From the NCBI GenBank assembly GCA_035506535.1, contig DATJPE010000036.1, positions 1 through 56,443 of the forward strand: 56,443 bases of DNA, given 5' to 3'. Position 1 is the first letter of the stretch. Each line of letters starts with the position of its first letter. The notes beneath the pieces are model-generated. The model worked only from the letters and a program-made list of their open reading frames with translations, ran no database searches and was not told the origin of the DNA. The position numbers were made by a program, and so were the translations under genes. Below are positions 1-7,803 of the stretch, piece by piece. This DNA comes from Actinomycetes bacterium (GTDB lineage Bacteria; Actinomycetota; Actinomycetes; DATJPE01).

Positions 1-1
1 C

Positions 2-190
2 GCCGCGAAGACCTTCGCCTCGGACACCGCTATGAGGGTGACGACGGATGCGGTGCAGCTCCTCGGTGGGTACGGCTACGTCAAGGACTACCCCGTCGAG
101 CGGATGATGCGCGACGCGAAGATCACCCAGATCTACGAGGGCACCAACCAGATCCTGCGCCTCGTGATGGCCCGCGGCCTCCTGCGCTAG
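2..190 (+). CDS. Acyl-CoA dehydrogenase, C-terminal end (partial)
   Basis: Only the last 62 residues are present; the gene begins upstream of the window. The fragment reads [20 protein letters not shown] and continues into [11 protein letters not shown], the hallmark C-terminal signature of acyl-CoA dehydrogenases (flavoenzymes that oxidise acyl-CoA to enoyl-CoA in the cytoplasm). In this family the YEGTNQ segment lies near the FAD and subunit interface. The catalytic Glu and substrate specificity cannot be judged from this piece. The stop codon lies in a 10-base perfect palindrome (184-193, GCGCTAGCGC). The next gene follows after 37 bases on the same strand but is unrelated in function. Confidence 0.93.
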   Translation, partial: AAKTFASDTAMRVTTDAVQLLGGYGYVKDYPVERMMRDAKITQIYEGTNQILRLVMARGLLR

Positions 191-227
191 CGCTGATGTC
201 GGCGGACGGTGGCAGGATCCCGAGTCC

Positions 228-1073
228 GTGAGCCGCTTCGCCGGTCTGCTGGGTGTGACCCTGCTCGCCCTGACCGGGTGCACGGTGACGTCCAGCGTCG
301 GGCAGCCCTCGTCGTCGCCAGCGCATGCGCACTCCAGCCGCTCCGCCCCGGTGCGCGTCAGCCGCTCGTCACGCGCCAGCCGCTCGTCGCGGGCCAGCGG
401 CTCGTCACGCGCCAGCCGCTCGTCGCGCCCCGCCGTGGCGCCGGGGGCTGCGTCGGAGGTGGCGAAGGCCCGGGCGATGCTGGCCCGGATCCGGATCGGG
501 TCCCTGTCGTGGGCGACCTACCGGCGCACCGCCGACTTCGGCGAGGCGTGGCTCGACGTCGACGGCGACGGCTGCCGCACGCGCGACGACGTACTGGCCA
601 GGGACCTGACCGTCACCGCGATGCGCAACCGCTGCGTGGTCACGGCCGGCGTCCTGCGCGACCCGTACACGGGAAGACGGATCGAGTTCCACAAGTACGC
701 CGCCGACGAGGTGCAGATCGACCACGTGTTCCCCCTCGCCCTCGCGTGGCGGCTCGGTGCCGCCGGCTGGAGCCGAGGTGAGCGCGTCGCCTTCGCCAAC
801 GACCCCGAGGAGCTGCTGGCCGTGGACGGTGCGGCCAACCAGGACAAGGGCGACTCCGGGCCGGACGCCTGGCTGCCGCCGGACCGCGCCTACCGGTGCA
901 CCTACGTGATCCGGTTCACGCGCATCGCCTACACCTACGACCTCGAGCTGACCAGATCCATGCGCGACGCGATCGCGCGGCAGCTGGACTCCTGCTCAGG
1001 CGTCGTGGGAGACCCGGCCGGCCTGCGGCCCCTGCCGGCCGCGCTCTGGCCCCGTGCCGCCGCTCTCGGCTGA
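228..1073 (+). CDS. Secreted lipoprotein with HNH-type nuclease domain (DUF1524-like)
   Basis: A 281-residue predicted lipoprotein. The GTG start gives a short signal peptide ending in the lipobox LTGC, so Cys18 should be lipidated and the protein anchored outside the membrane. Residues about 45-70 are a low-complexity linker of SRSSRA repeats. The rest matches the actinobacterial HNH/DUF1524 nuclease pattern: DHVFPLALAWR, then FANDPEELLAVDGAANQDKGD, then WLPPDRAYRCTY. In the family the DH, N and K/D positions form the metal-binding nuclease site. The role is probably extracellular nucleic acid degradation, which is inference. It converges on the LCP gene at 1097 and the two share a strong inverted repeat. 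Domain call good, substrate unknown. Confidence 0.85.
   Translation: MSRFAGLLGVTLLALTGCTVTSSVGQPSSSPAHAHSSRSAPVRVSRSSRASRSSRASGSSRASRSSRPAVAPGAASEVAKARAMLARIRIGSLSWATYRRTADFGEAWLDVDGDGCRTRDDVLARDLTVTAMRNRCVVTAGVLRDPYTGRRIEFHKYAADEVQIDHVFPLALAWRLGAAGWSRGERVAFANDPEELLAVDGAANQDKGDSGPDAWLPPDRAYRCTYVIRFTRIAYTYDLELTRSMRDAIARQLDSCSGVVGDPAGLRPLPAALWPRAAALG
363..434 (+). repeat. 18-bp tandem repeat encoding a Ser/Arg linker
   Basis: About four copies of an 18-base unit (CGCTCGTCACGCGCCAGC and close variants) run head to tail at 363, 381, 399 and 417. Each copy adds six residues of Ser/Arg/Ala linker between the lipobox and the nuclease domain. Because the unit is in frame, copy-number change would alter linker length without breaking the protein. 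Confidence 0.85.
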
Positions 1074-1087
1074 CCGGGGCCAGAGCG
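1042..1087. terminator. Bidirectional terminator, 13-bp perfect inverted repeat
   Basis: CGCTCTGGCCCCG (1042-1054) is exactly complementary to CGGGGCCAGAGCG (1075-1087), with a 20-base loop. The stop codon of the nuclease lipoprotein (1071-1073) sits in the loop, and the convergent LCP gene stops 10 bases further on. There is no T-run, as is common in high-GC actinomycetes. The position between convergent genes supports a two-way terminator. Confidence 0.7.
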
Positions 1088-1096
1088 TGACCCGTG

Positions 1097-2596
1097 TCAG
1101 CTGCAGACGTTGTCGGCGGCGGTACGGGTCTTGATGGTCTGCGCGGGTGTCGCCGACGTGGGCGCCGTGGCCCGGGAGAGCACCGGCCTCGTCACGCCCT
1201 TGTAGTCCGAGCCGAGGACGACGAGGACGCTCGCTCCTCGACCGCTGTCCGCGACGAGCTTGGCGCCCGGCAGCGCGGCCTCGACGGTCCTGACCGCCTG
1301 GCTGTACCGGGGGTCGTAGTGGATCTCGGTCTGCGTGACGTTGGTGGCCGAGTTGTTGCCCGGTGTCGCCATCGCGAAGCCGACGGCGGCGAGCGCGTTG
1401 CTGGCGCTTCGGGCCAGCCCGCTCGTCGTCGTGCCGTTGAGCACCTGCACCTGGATCTGACCCGGCGGCACCGTCGCCTTCGTCCCGGCGGAGCCGACGG
1501 TCTTGGGCTTCGCCGGGTTGACCGGCTTGTCCGCCCTGAGGCGGGAGAACAGCAGGTCGGCCTTCGCCGCGTCCCACTTCACCGTCGACCCGAGACCGGG
1601 CGCGTCGTAGTTGTTGTTCGCGATCGGGACGGTGACGAACTGAAGGTTCCCCGCGGCGAGGCTGCGCAGCCGGGTGGCGAGGGCCAGCATGTCGGCCTTG
1701 CTCAGGTGGTTGTCGACGGTCACCGACGACAGCGCCGCGCCGAGGAACCGGTTGAGCTTCAGGGGGTTCAACAGGATCTGGCGTTGGGTCGCCGCCTTGA
1801 ACAAAGCGGCGATGAACTGCTGCTGGTGGTCGATGCGCGCGAGGTCCTGGGTGGCGAAGGCGTGCCGGGCGCGTACGTAGGCCATCGCCTCCGTCGAGTC
1901 GAGGACGTTCTCGCCCTTCTTGAGGTGCAGGCCGGAGTCCTTGTCGCTGACGGCGGTCGGGCTGCACACGGTCACCGTGCCCACGGCGTCGACCATCTTC
2001 ACGAAGCCGAGGAAGCTGACCTCGACGTAGTGGTTGATGGTGATACCGGTCGCCAGCTCGATGGTCTTGATGGCCAGCGGGGCCCCGCCGAAGGAGAACG
2101 CCGCGTTGAGCTTGTTCTGGGAGGCCGCGTGCCAGTGTCCGCTCGAGTCCTTCCAGCGGGGGATCGTGACCAGTGAGTCACGAGGCAGGCTGACCACGGT
2201 CACGCGGTTCCGCGTGGCCGAGATGTGGACCAGCAGCATCGTGTCCGAGCGCTGGCCCGACGCGTTGTCCGCCGTCGCATGCCCGACGTGGAGCTCGTCG
2301 ATCTGCTTGCGGGTCAGGCCAGCGCGGTTGTCGGAGCCCACGACGAGGAAGTTCTGCGCGACGTCGTTGATCGCGGCGTGCTGCACGGTGACGCCGACGT
2401 CCTGATGGTGGATCTTGCCCAGGTAGTGACCGATGCCGACGTAGCCGAGCCCGCTCACCAGCAGGACCATGACCGAGACCACCGCGGCGAGCACCGTCCC
2501 CACCCCGACTCCGGGGCGCTTCGGGCCGCCCGGACCGCGGCCGGGTCCGTGCGGGTCGAGCTCCGGAGGCAGCGTGAGCGTGGGGGACTCGCTCAT
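1097..2596 (-). CDS. LytR-CpsA-Psr (LCP) family glycopolymer ligase with LytR_C domain
   Basis: A 499-residue protein of the LCP family, which transfers undecaprenyl-linked glycopolymers onto peptidoglycan outside the membrane. It has a cytoplasmic Pro/Gly-rich tail, one membrane helix at about 31-58, and an LCP domain at about 80-275. The phosphate-binding residues are present (RSD at 116-118, PRD at 138-140, YVRARH with D251 and R254). A LytR_C domain follows at about 381-466 (VQVLNG start). The ATG is preceded by GAAGGAG, an excellent ribosome binding site. It ends in NVCS, nearly the same as the NICS end of the second LCP protein at 12474. It heads the glycopolymer locus and is divergent from the glycosyltransferase at 2772. 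Confidence 0.93.
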   Translation of the reverse strand: MSESPTLTLPPELDPHGPGRGPGGPKRPGVGVGTVLAAVVSVMVLLVSGLGYVGIGHYLGKIHHQDVGVTVQHAAINDVAQNFLVVGSDNRAGLTRKQIDELHVGHATADNASGQRSDTMLLVHISATRNRVTVVSLPRDSLVTIPRWKDSSGHWHAASQNKLNAAFSFGGAPLAIKTIELATGITINHYVEVSFLGFVKMVDAVGTVTVCSPTAVSDKDSGLHLKKGENVLDSTEAMAYVRARHAFATQDLARIDHQQQFIAALFKAATQRQILLNPLKLNRFLGAALSSVTVDNHLSKADMLALATRLRSLAAGNLQFVTVPIANNNYDAPGLGSTVKWDAAKADLLFSRLRADKPVNPAKPKTVGSAGTKATVPPGQIQVQVLNGTTTSGLARSASNALAAVGFAMATPGNNSATNVTQTEIHYDPRYSQAVRTVEAALPGAKLVADSGRGASVLVVLGSDYKGVTRPVLSRATAPTSATPAQTIKTRTAADNVCS

Positions 2597-2680
2597 CGGG
2601 CTCCTTCGGTCGGGGGCTGGGGCGGCTGAGCATCGCCCGTACGGCGGATCGCGGTCGGACCGTTCCTCCTAGTGTGGACG

Positions 2681-2741
2681 ACCGGCGAGCCTGCGGCGTT
2701 GCACGACACCGGCGGGTGTGCAGCAGGTCACACCGGCGAGC
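2681..2741. repeat. Three ACCGGCG direct repeats in a divergent promoter region
   Basis: ACCGGCGAGC occurs at 2681-2690 and 2732-2741, with a third related copy ACCGGCGGGT at 2708-2717. All lie in the 175-bp gap between the divergent LCP gene and glycosyltransferase. The middle copy also lies in a small inverted repeat (TGCAC at 2700, GTGCA at 2718). They could be regulator sites; GC-rich chance repetition is the alternative. Confidence 0.4.
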
Positions 2742-2757
2742 GGGGGCGAGGCGCGCC

Positions 2758-2763
2758 TACCCT
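2758..2763 (+). promoter_or_regulatory. Probable -10 element (TACCCT) of a near-leaderless promoter
   Basis: TACCCT ends 8 bases before the ATG at 2772 and there is no ribosome binding site, matching the leaderless pattern seen at other genes in this window. It supports the ATG over the upstream GTG at 2718. Confidence 0.5.
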
Positions 2764-2771
2764 TGACGTCG

Positions 2772-3740
2772 ATGAACGCGGACCTGCCCGGCGTCTCGTG
2801 CGTGATGCCGGTGCTCAACGAGGCCCGCCACCTCCGGGAGGCGGTGCACGGGGTGCTCGCCCAGGACTACGAGGGTCCCGTCGAGCTGGTGCTCGCGCTC
2901 GGCCCGTCGAAGGACGGGACAGACCAGGTTGCCGCCGAGCTGGCCGAGCAGGACCCTCGCGTGCGCTTCGTGCACAACCCGCAGGGGCGCACGCCGGTCG
3001 GTCTCAACCTGGCGATCGCCGCCAGCCGCTACGGCATCGTGGTCCGGGTCGACGGCCATGCGGTCCTGCCCAAGGAGTACGTGCGCGTCGCGGTGGAGAC
3101 CCTGCAGGCCACAGGGGCCGACAACGTCGGCGGGATCATGGCCGCCGAGGGGGTCACCGACTTCGAACGGGCGGTCGCCTGCGCCATGCGCTCCAAGCTC
3201 GGTGTCGGCAACGCGCCGTTCCACACCGGTGGCAAGGCCGGTCCCGCGCCGACGGTCTACCTGGGGGTGTTCCGGCGCGAGGCGCTGCAGCGGGTGGGCG
3301 GCTACGACGAGGAGTTCACCCGGGCCCAGGACTGGGAGATGAACCATCGCCTTCGCGAGAGCGGCGGCCTGGTGTGGTTCACGCCCGACCTGCAGGTCTC
3401 CTACCGGCCTCGCTCCAGCGTCAAGTCGCTGGCTCGTCAGTACCGCGACTACGGCCGCTGGCGTCGTGCGGTGATGCGCCAGCACAGGGACACCGTGTCG
3501 CTGCGCTACCTGGCTCCACCACTGGCCCTGCTCGGCTGCGCCGTCGGGCTCGCCCTGGCGCCCCTTCGACCCTGGACCCTGGCTGTCCCCGCGTCCTATG
3601 CGGGGCTCGTCGTCGGGGGCGGCCTTGTCGTCTCCCAGGGCGAGCCGGTCCGCGTGCGACTGCGGGTTCCTGTCGCGGTGGCGACGATGCACATGTCGTG
3701 GGGCTGGGGCTTCCTCACCAGCCGCGAGCGCACCGGCTGA
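2772..3740 (+). CDS. Glycosyltransferase family 2
   Basis: A 322-residue GT-A fold glycosyltransferase. The N-terminus VSCVMPVLNEARHL is the classic GT2 nucleotide-binding start. VRVDGHAVL near residue 92-99 supplies the metal-binding Asp region, and RAQDWEMNHRL near 187-197 is the family ED-like catalytic segment. A C-terminal stretch at about 243-290 is hydrophobic, probably one or two membrane helices. It resembles exopolysaccharide GT2 enzymes of the ExoA/SuccinoglycanA type that build sugars on a lipid carrier. Start chosen at ATG 2772 because a TACCCT -10 element lies just upstream; an in-frame GTG at 2718 would add 18 residues. It converges on the GT4 gene with an 18-base gap. Sugar specificity unknown. 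Confidence 0.9.
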   Translation: MNADLPGVSCVMPVLNEARHLREAVHGVLAQDYEGPVELVLALGPSKDGTDQVAAELAEQDPRVRFVHNPQGRTPVGLNLAIAASRYGIVVRVDGHAVLPKEYVRVAVETLQATGADNVGGIMAAEGVTDFERAVACAMRSKLGVGNAPFHTGGKAGPAPTVYLGVFRREALQRVGGYDEEFTRAQDWEMNHRLRESGGLVWFTPDLQVSYRPRSSVKSLARQYRDYGRWRRAVMRQHRDTVSLRYLAPPLALLGCAVGLALAPLRPWTLAVPASYAGLVVGGGLVVSQGEPVRVRLRVPVAVATMHMSWGWGFLTSRERTG

Positions 3741-3758
3741 GCCCCGCGCCGGCCTCGG

Positions 3759-4835
3759 TCAGGCGAGTGCGGCCAGGAAGCGCGGCGCCTCCTCACGCCA
3801 GTCGAGGTGGTCCCGTGCGGCCGCGAGGCCGGCCCGCGACAGGTGCTGGCGCAGGGTGGGGTCGTCGCGCAGACGTCGGACGGCGGTGGCGGCCGCCTCG
3901 ACGTCGTCGAAGGGGACCACGATCCCGGCGCCCGCCTGCTCGACCAGCGAGCGCGCGACCGGCAACGGGGTGGTGACCACGGGAACGCCCCTGGCCATGT
4001 ACTCGACGACCTTCGTCGGGAGGGAGTGCCGGTAGTTCGGGAGATCCCGCAGCAGGGACAGCCCCGCGAGCGCCCCCTCGACGCGGGCGAGCGCGACGTC
4101 GTTCGGGAGCGGGCCGAGCCAGTCGACGTCGCCGCTCGCCTGGGCCGCCTGCAGCACGGCTCGGGTCTCGGCGTCCCGCGCGGCCCCGATGAGCTCGACG
4201 CTGATCGCGTCGGCCTTCAGACGTCGGCCGAGCTCGGCCATCTCAGCGGCACCGCGCTCGAGGGTCAGCGAGCCCACGTAGACCACCCGGTCCGCGCCGG
4301 GCGGCGCCGGGTCGGTCACCGGCACGACCGGGAGGTTGCGGACCACCGGGTGCTGGTCGTGGAAGCGCCCGGCGTAGGCCTCCTCGGCGAGCACGAGGCG
4401 CACCCGGCGCTCGGCCGTGAGCTCGGCCCAGCGAACGGGGCGCGCCAGTGGCGCGCGCAGCCAGCGGGGCAGCCAGGGCTTGGCGACCAGGGTGGCGGCG
4501 GTGTCCTCGTGGACGTCCCACACCCGGACCAGCCCGGGCCGCGGCCGGGGCAGCGCGAGCAGCAGCTCGGGGTCGTGGACGACGATCACGTCGGCGGTGG
4601 GCGCGAGGCGGCGCAACGCTCGCCGGGCAGCCAGGAGGGCCCTCACCCGCCGCCGCCCGACGGCTCGTGGTACGTCGACGACCGTGACGGCCTCCGGGAC
4701 GGAGGCCCGGCCGGTTGCCGACCACGGTGCGACATAGGTGACCGTGTGACCGGCGTCGAGGAGCGCGGCGATCTCACGGTGCAGGATGCGAGCGTCCTGG
4801 GGGTCGTGGACGACGGTGGCCACGACGACGTGCAT
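3759..4835 (-). CDS. Glycosyltransferase family 4 (GT-B fold)
   Basis: A 358-residue retaining GT-B glycosyltransferase. The N-terminus MHVVVATVVHDPQDARILHR is typical of GT4 enzymes that work on surface polysaccharide. The C-terminal domain has a VVYVGSLTLERG nucleotide-sugar site and the EYMARGVPVVTTPLPVARSL segment, equivalent to the E-x7-E motif. No signal peptide, so it should act on the cytoplasmic face. Its ATG shares one base with the TGA stop of the ABC ATPase gene upstream, so it is the last gene of a translationally coupled set (6503-7756, 5619-6497, 4835-5632, this gene). The donor sugar is not predictable from sequence; the operon makes a uronic acid or HexNAc donor likely. Confidence 0.9.
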   Translation of the reverse strand: MHVVVATVVHDPQDARILHREIAALLDAGHTVTYVAPWSATGRASVPEAVTVVDVPRAVGRRRVRALLAARRALRRLAPTADVIVVHDPELLLALPRPRPGLVRVWDVHEDTAATLVAKPWLPRWLRAPLARPVRWAELTAERRVRLVLAEEAYAGRFHDQHPVVRNLPVVPVTDPAPPGADRVVYVGSLTLERGAAEMAELGRRLKADAISVELIGAARDAETRAVLQAAQASGDVDWLGPLPNDVALARVEGALAGLSLLRDLPNYRHSLPTKVVEYMARGVPVVTTPLPVARSLVEQAGAGIVVPFDDVEAAATAVRRLRDDPTLRQHLSRAGLAAARDHLDWREEAPRFLAALA

Positions 4836-5632
4836 CAGGTCGTCTGCTTCTCGGCGCTCTTGGTGTACAGCTCGGCGACCTCGTGGACGTCCCCGTCGGC
4901 GAGGATCTTGCCCTGGTCCATCCAGATCCCTCGGGTGCAGCTCTCGAGGATCGAGGGCAGGGAGTGGCTGACCACGAAGATCGTGCCGGCCTCCTCGCGC
5001 AGCCGCTTGATGCGGCCCTCGCTCTTCCTGCGAAACGCCGCGTCACCGGTGGCCAGCGCCTCGTCGACGAGAAGCACCGGTGGCGTGCGCGACGTCGCGA
5101 TCGCGAAGCGCAGGCGCGCCCCCATGCCGGAGGAGTAGGTGCTGAGCGGGTTGTCGATGAACTCACCGAGCCCGGAGAACTCGACGATCTCGTCGTAGAG
5201 GTCGTCGATCTCCTTGTTGCTCAGCCCCATGGCGAGGCCGCCGAGACGGATGTTGCGGGCCCCGGACAGCTCGGGCATCAGGGCTGCGCCGACACCCAAC
5301 AGCGTCGGCTGCCCGAGGGCGTACACCCGGCCCTGGGTCGGCGGGTGCAGGCCGGCGACGACGCGCAGGAGGGTGGACTTCCCGGAGCCGTTGCGGCCCA
5401 TCAGCCCGATCGACTCGCCCTGGTAGGCGGTGAAGGTGACACCGCGAACGGCGTGCACCTCCTTCATCCGACCGGGGCCGGACGCGATCAGCCGGCTGCC
5501 GCGGGTGGCGGCGCGGGAGCGCTCGGTCTTGACCTTGTAGACGACATGGACGTCGTCGACGATGACCGTCGGCCGGCGCTCCCCGGGCCGGGGCGCGGCC
5601 GCGAGACTGGTGGCCGCCTCACGCGTAGCCAT
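4835..5632 (-). CDS. ABC transporter ATP-binding protein, polysaccharide/teichoic acid export type
   Basis: A 265-residue ATPase of the TagH/Wzt/RfbB group. Walker A is GRNGSGKST (79-87), the signature is YSSGM (166-170) in place of the usual LSGGQ, as is typical of polysaccharide exporters, and Walker B is VLLVDE (186-191). A long N-terminal extension before the Walker A motif (about 55 residues) also fits this group. It lacks the C-terminal carbohydrate-binding domain of Wzt, so it should not select chains by a modified end. It pairs with the permease immediately upstream, overlapping it by 14 bases. Predicted role: powering export of a lipid-linked glycopolymer. Confidence 0.93.
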   Translation of the reverse strand: MATREAATSLAAAPRPGERRPTVIVDDVHVVYKVKTERSRAATRGSRLIASGPGRMKEVHAVRGVTFTAYQGESIGLMGRNGSGKSTLLRVVAGLHPPTQGRVYALGQPTLLGVGAALMPELSGARNIRLGGLAMGLSNKEIDDLYDEIVEFSGLGEFIDNPLSTYSSGMGARLRFAIATSRTPPVLLVDEALATGDAAFRRKSEGRIKRLREEAGTIFVVSHSLPSILESCTRGIWMDQGKILADGDVHEVAELYTKSAEKQTT

Positions 5633-6497
5633 AGCGCTCCTCGGCCCGCCAGAAGACGACCGTTCCGATCGCGAGGAACACCGCCGCCCAGACGACCGCC
5701 CAGAACAGCACCAGGTTGGAGATCGGGATCGACCCGAGGAACGCGTAGCGCATGATCTGCAGGTACACCGCGCCCGGGTTGTAGTAGGCGAGCACCTGGA
5801 TGAAGTGCGGGGCGTGCGCGTAGCGCACGTGCACGTTGAAGAAGATGCCCGTGAAGTACATCCACATCCGGAGCACGAACGGCAGCAGGTCGCCGATGTC
5901 CCTCCACCGCGAGGTGGCCCACGCGGCCAGCATCGCGGCCCCGGAGCAGAACAGGCCCATGAGGGCCAGGCACGGTGGGGCGAAGACCCACTGCCACCGC
6001 ACGCCCTCGCCGGTCAGCAGGACCACGACGATGATGACGGGCAGGCTCGAGAAGAACGCGATGGTCTGCCGCAGCACGACCGAGACGGGAAGGATGATCC
6101 GCGGGAAGTGCAGGGACCGGACCAGCGCGCGGTTGGCGGTGACCGAGCCTGCCCCACGCCGGATGCTGCGGTTCAGGAACCACCAGCTGAGCATCCCGAC
6201 GACCAGGAAGCCGAGGAAGTTCTGGCTGTCCCGGTGGGTGCCCAGCAGCAGGCCGAAGGCCAGGTAGTAGACGATGGTCAGCAGGAGCGGGTTGAGCAGC
6301 TCCCACAGCGTCCCGAGCCGGTTCTCGGCGGTGGATGCGATGACGCTGGACTTGGCGAGCTCGGTGGCGAAGTGCCGCCGCCCCCAGGCTTCCTTGACGT
6401 AGGCCTTCAGCGGGGGGCGCGTGCCGACGGGCTGGAGCCCCCACCGTTCGGCAAGGGCTGCCGGATCCGCGCCGGTGGCGGAGCGCTGGGTCGACAT
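5619..6497 (-). CDS. ABC-2 type polysaccharide/polyol phosphate export permease
   Basis: A 292-residue membrane protein of the TagG/Wzm family with about six membrane helices. Signs include FATELAKSSVIASTAENRLG before the first helix and helices reading LLLTIVYYLAFGLLLG, IAFFSSLPVIIVVVLL and LVLFWAVVWAAVFLAIG. It forms the channel for the ATPase at 4835 and moves lipid-linked polysaccharide across the membrane. The ATG at 6497 is 5 bases after the stop of the sugar dehydrogenase, so it is co-transcribed with it. An in-frame upstream start is possible but would run into the dehydrogenase and look unlike the family N-terminus. Confidence 0.92.
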   Translation of the reverse strand: MSTQRSATGADPAALAERWGLQPVGTRPPLKAYVKEAWGRRHFATELAKSSVIASTAENRLGTLWELLNPLLLTIVYYLAFGLLLGTHRDSQNFLGFLVVGMLSWWFLNRSIRRGAGSVTANRALVRSLHFPRIILPVSVVLRQTIAFFSSLPVIIVVVLLTGEGVRWQWVFAPPCLALMGLFCSGAAMLAAWATSRWRDIGDLLPFVLRMWMYFTGIFFNVHVRYAHAPHFIQVLAYYNPGAVYLQIMRYAFLGSIPISNLVLFWAVVWAAVFLAIGTVVFWRAEERYGYA

Positions 6498-6502
6498 GGT
6501 CG

Positions 6503-7756
6503 TCACAGTCTGGCCACTCCCTCGCCGACAACCTTGCCACGCGTGTCGAACAGGCGCCTGGCGGTCGCGGCAACGAAGTCCAGGTCGTAGGCCGTGTGGT
6601 TCTGGAGCAAGACGCTGAGGTCTGCCTTGGCCAGCTCGGTCTCCAGGTCGTCGGCGCGGGTGACGGCCACGCCGTTGACCCGCCATTCCTGGACCAGAGG
6701 GTCGTGGAACACCACGTCGGCTCCCTTGGCGAGAAGCTGCGCGGCCACGGGCTTCGCGGGCGACTCCCGCTCGTCGGCGATGTCGGGCTTGTACGTCACC
6801 CCGAGCAGTAGCACGCGCGCACCGCGCAGTGCCTTGGACTCCTCGTTGAGCAGGTCCTGCATGCGGCGCACGACGTAGTCGGGCATCCCCGCGTTGATCT
6901 CCTGCGCGAGCTCGACGAACCGAAACGGGTAGCCGAGCTTGGCCCGGACGTTGTAGGAGAGATAGTTGGGGTCGATGGGGATGCAGTGGCCACCGACGCC
7001 GGGCCCGGGGTAGAACGCCTGGAAGCCGAACGGCTTCGTGCGGGCCGCCTCGATGACGTTCCAGAGGTCGATGTCCAGCTCGTGGCAGAAACGGGCCATC
7101 TCGTTGACCAGGGCGATGTTGATGTGCCGGTAGGTGTTCTCCAGCAGCTTGGCGGTCTCGGCCTCACGGGTGCCCTTGGTGGGCACGACCGTGTCGACGA
7201 AGCGGCGGTAGAAGGCGACCGCCGCCTCGGTGCACGCGGGCGTCTGGCCACCGACCACCTTGGGGGTGTTCCGCATGCCGTAGACGGGGTTGCCCGGGTC
7301 GATGCGCTCGGGGCTGAACGCGAGGTGGAAGTCCCGCCCGGCCACCAGCCCGCTGGCCTCGAGGGCGGGCCGCACCTCCTCGTCGGTGGTGCCCGGGTAG
7401 GTCGTCGACTCCAGGACGACGAGCATGCCCCGGTGCAGGTGCGCGGCCAGCGTCCGGACCGCCCCGTGCACCGCGCTGAGGTCGGGCCCGCCATCCTCGG
7501 AGAGGGGTGTCGGCACGCAGATCACGGCGACGTCGGCTGAGGCGAGGACGGCCGGGTCGGTCGTGGCGCGGAACCCGCCGGCGAGCATCTCGGCGATGTC
7601 GGCGTCGGAGAGGTCGTCGACGTGCGAGTGTCCGGCGTTGAGCCCGTCGACGACGTCGCCGCGGACGTCGTACCCCGCCACCCGCAACCCTCGGCGGGAG
7701 GCCTCCTGGGCCAGCGGGAGCCCGACGTAGCCGAGCCCGATGACGACAAGATCCAT
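6503..7756 (-). CDS. Nucleotide sugar dehydrogenase (UDP-GlcNAc/UDP-ManNAc dehydrogenase type)
   Basis: A 417-residue UDP-sugar 6-dehydrogenase, oxidising C6 of a UDP-hexosamine to the uronic acid with two NAD+. The Rossmann motif GLGYVG is at 7-12, ESTTYPGTT at 116-124, and the catalytic Cys258 lies in GPGVGGHCIPIDPNYLSY. That last segment resembles UDP-GlcNAc dehydrogenases of the WbpA type more than WecC (typically GHCIAVDP), so UDP-GlcNAc is my preferred substrate; this is inference. The UDP-GlcNAc 2-epimerase at 9618 would give the ManNAc series. ATG 7756 follows a GAAAGG ribosome binding site. First gene of the exporter operon, 47 bases after the GT4 gene. Confidence 0.9.
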   Translation of the reverse strand: MDLVVIGLGYVGLPLAQEASRRGLRVAGYDVRGDVVDGLNAGHSHVDDLSDADIAEMLAGGFRATTDPAVLASADVAVICVPTPLSEDGGPDLSAVHGAVRTLAAHLHRGMLVVLESTTYPGTTDEEVRPALEASGLVAGRDFHLAFSPERIDPGNPVYGMRNTPKVVGGQTPACTEAAVAFYRRFVDTVVPTKGTREAETAKLLENTYRHINIALVNEMARFCHELDIDLWNVIEAARTKPFGFQAFYPGPGVGGHCIPIDPNYLSYNVRAKLGYPFRFVELAQEINAGMPDYVVRRMQDLLNEESKALRGARVLLLGVTYKPDIADERESPAKPVAAQLLAKGADVVFHDPLVQEWRVNGVAVTRADDLETELAKADLSVLLQNHTAYDLDFVAATARRLFDTRGKVVGEGVARL

Positions 7757-7803
7757 GAGGGCCTTTCGCTGATCGGTGGCTTGTGGAGCTCCGCGCACGA
7801 GCG

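Noticed and set aside
4243-4737. Frameshifted glycosyltransferase fragments in the GT4 gene at 3759
   Set aside because: The GT4 frame runs uninterrupted with all motifs, and the alternative frames are composition shadows.
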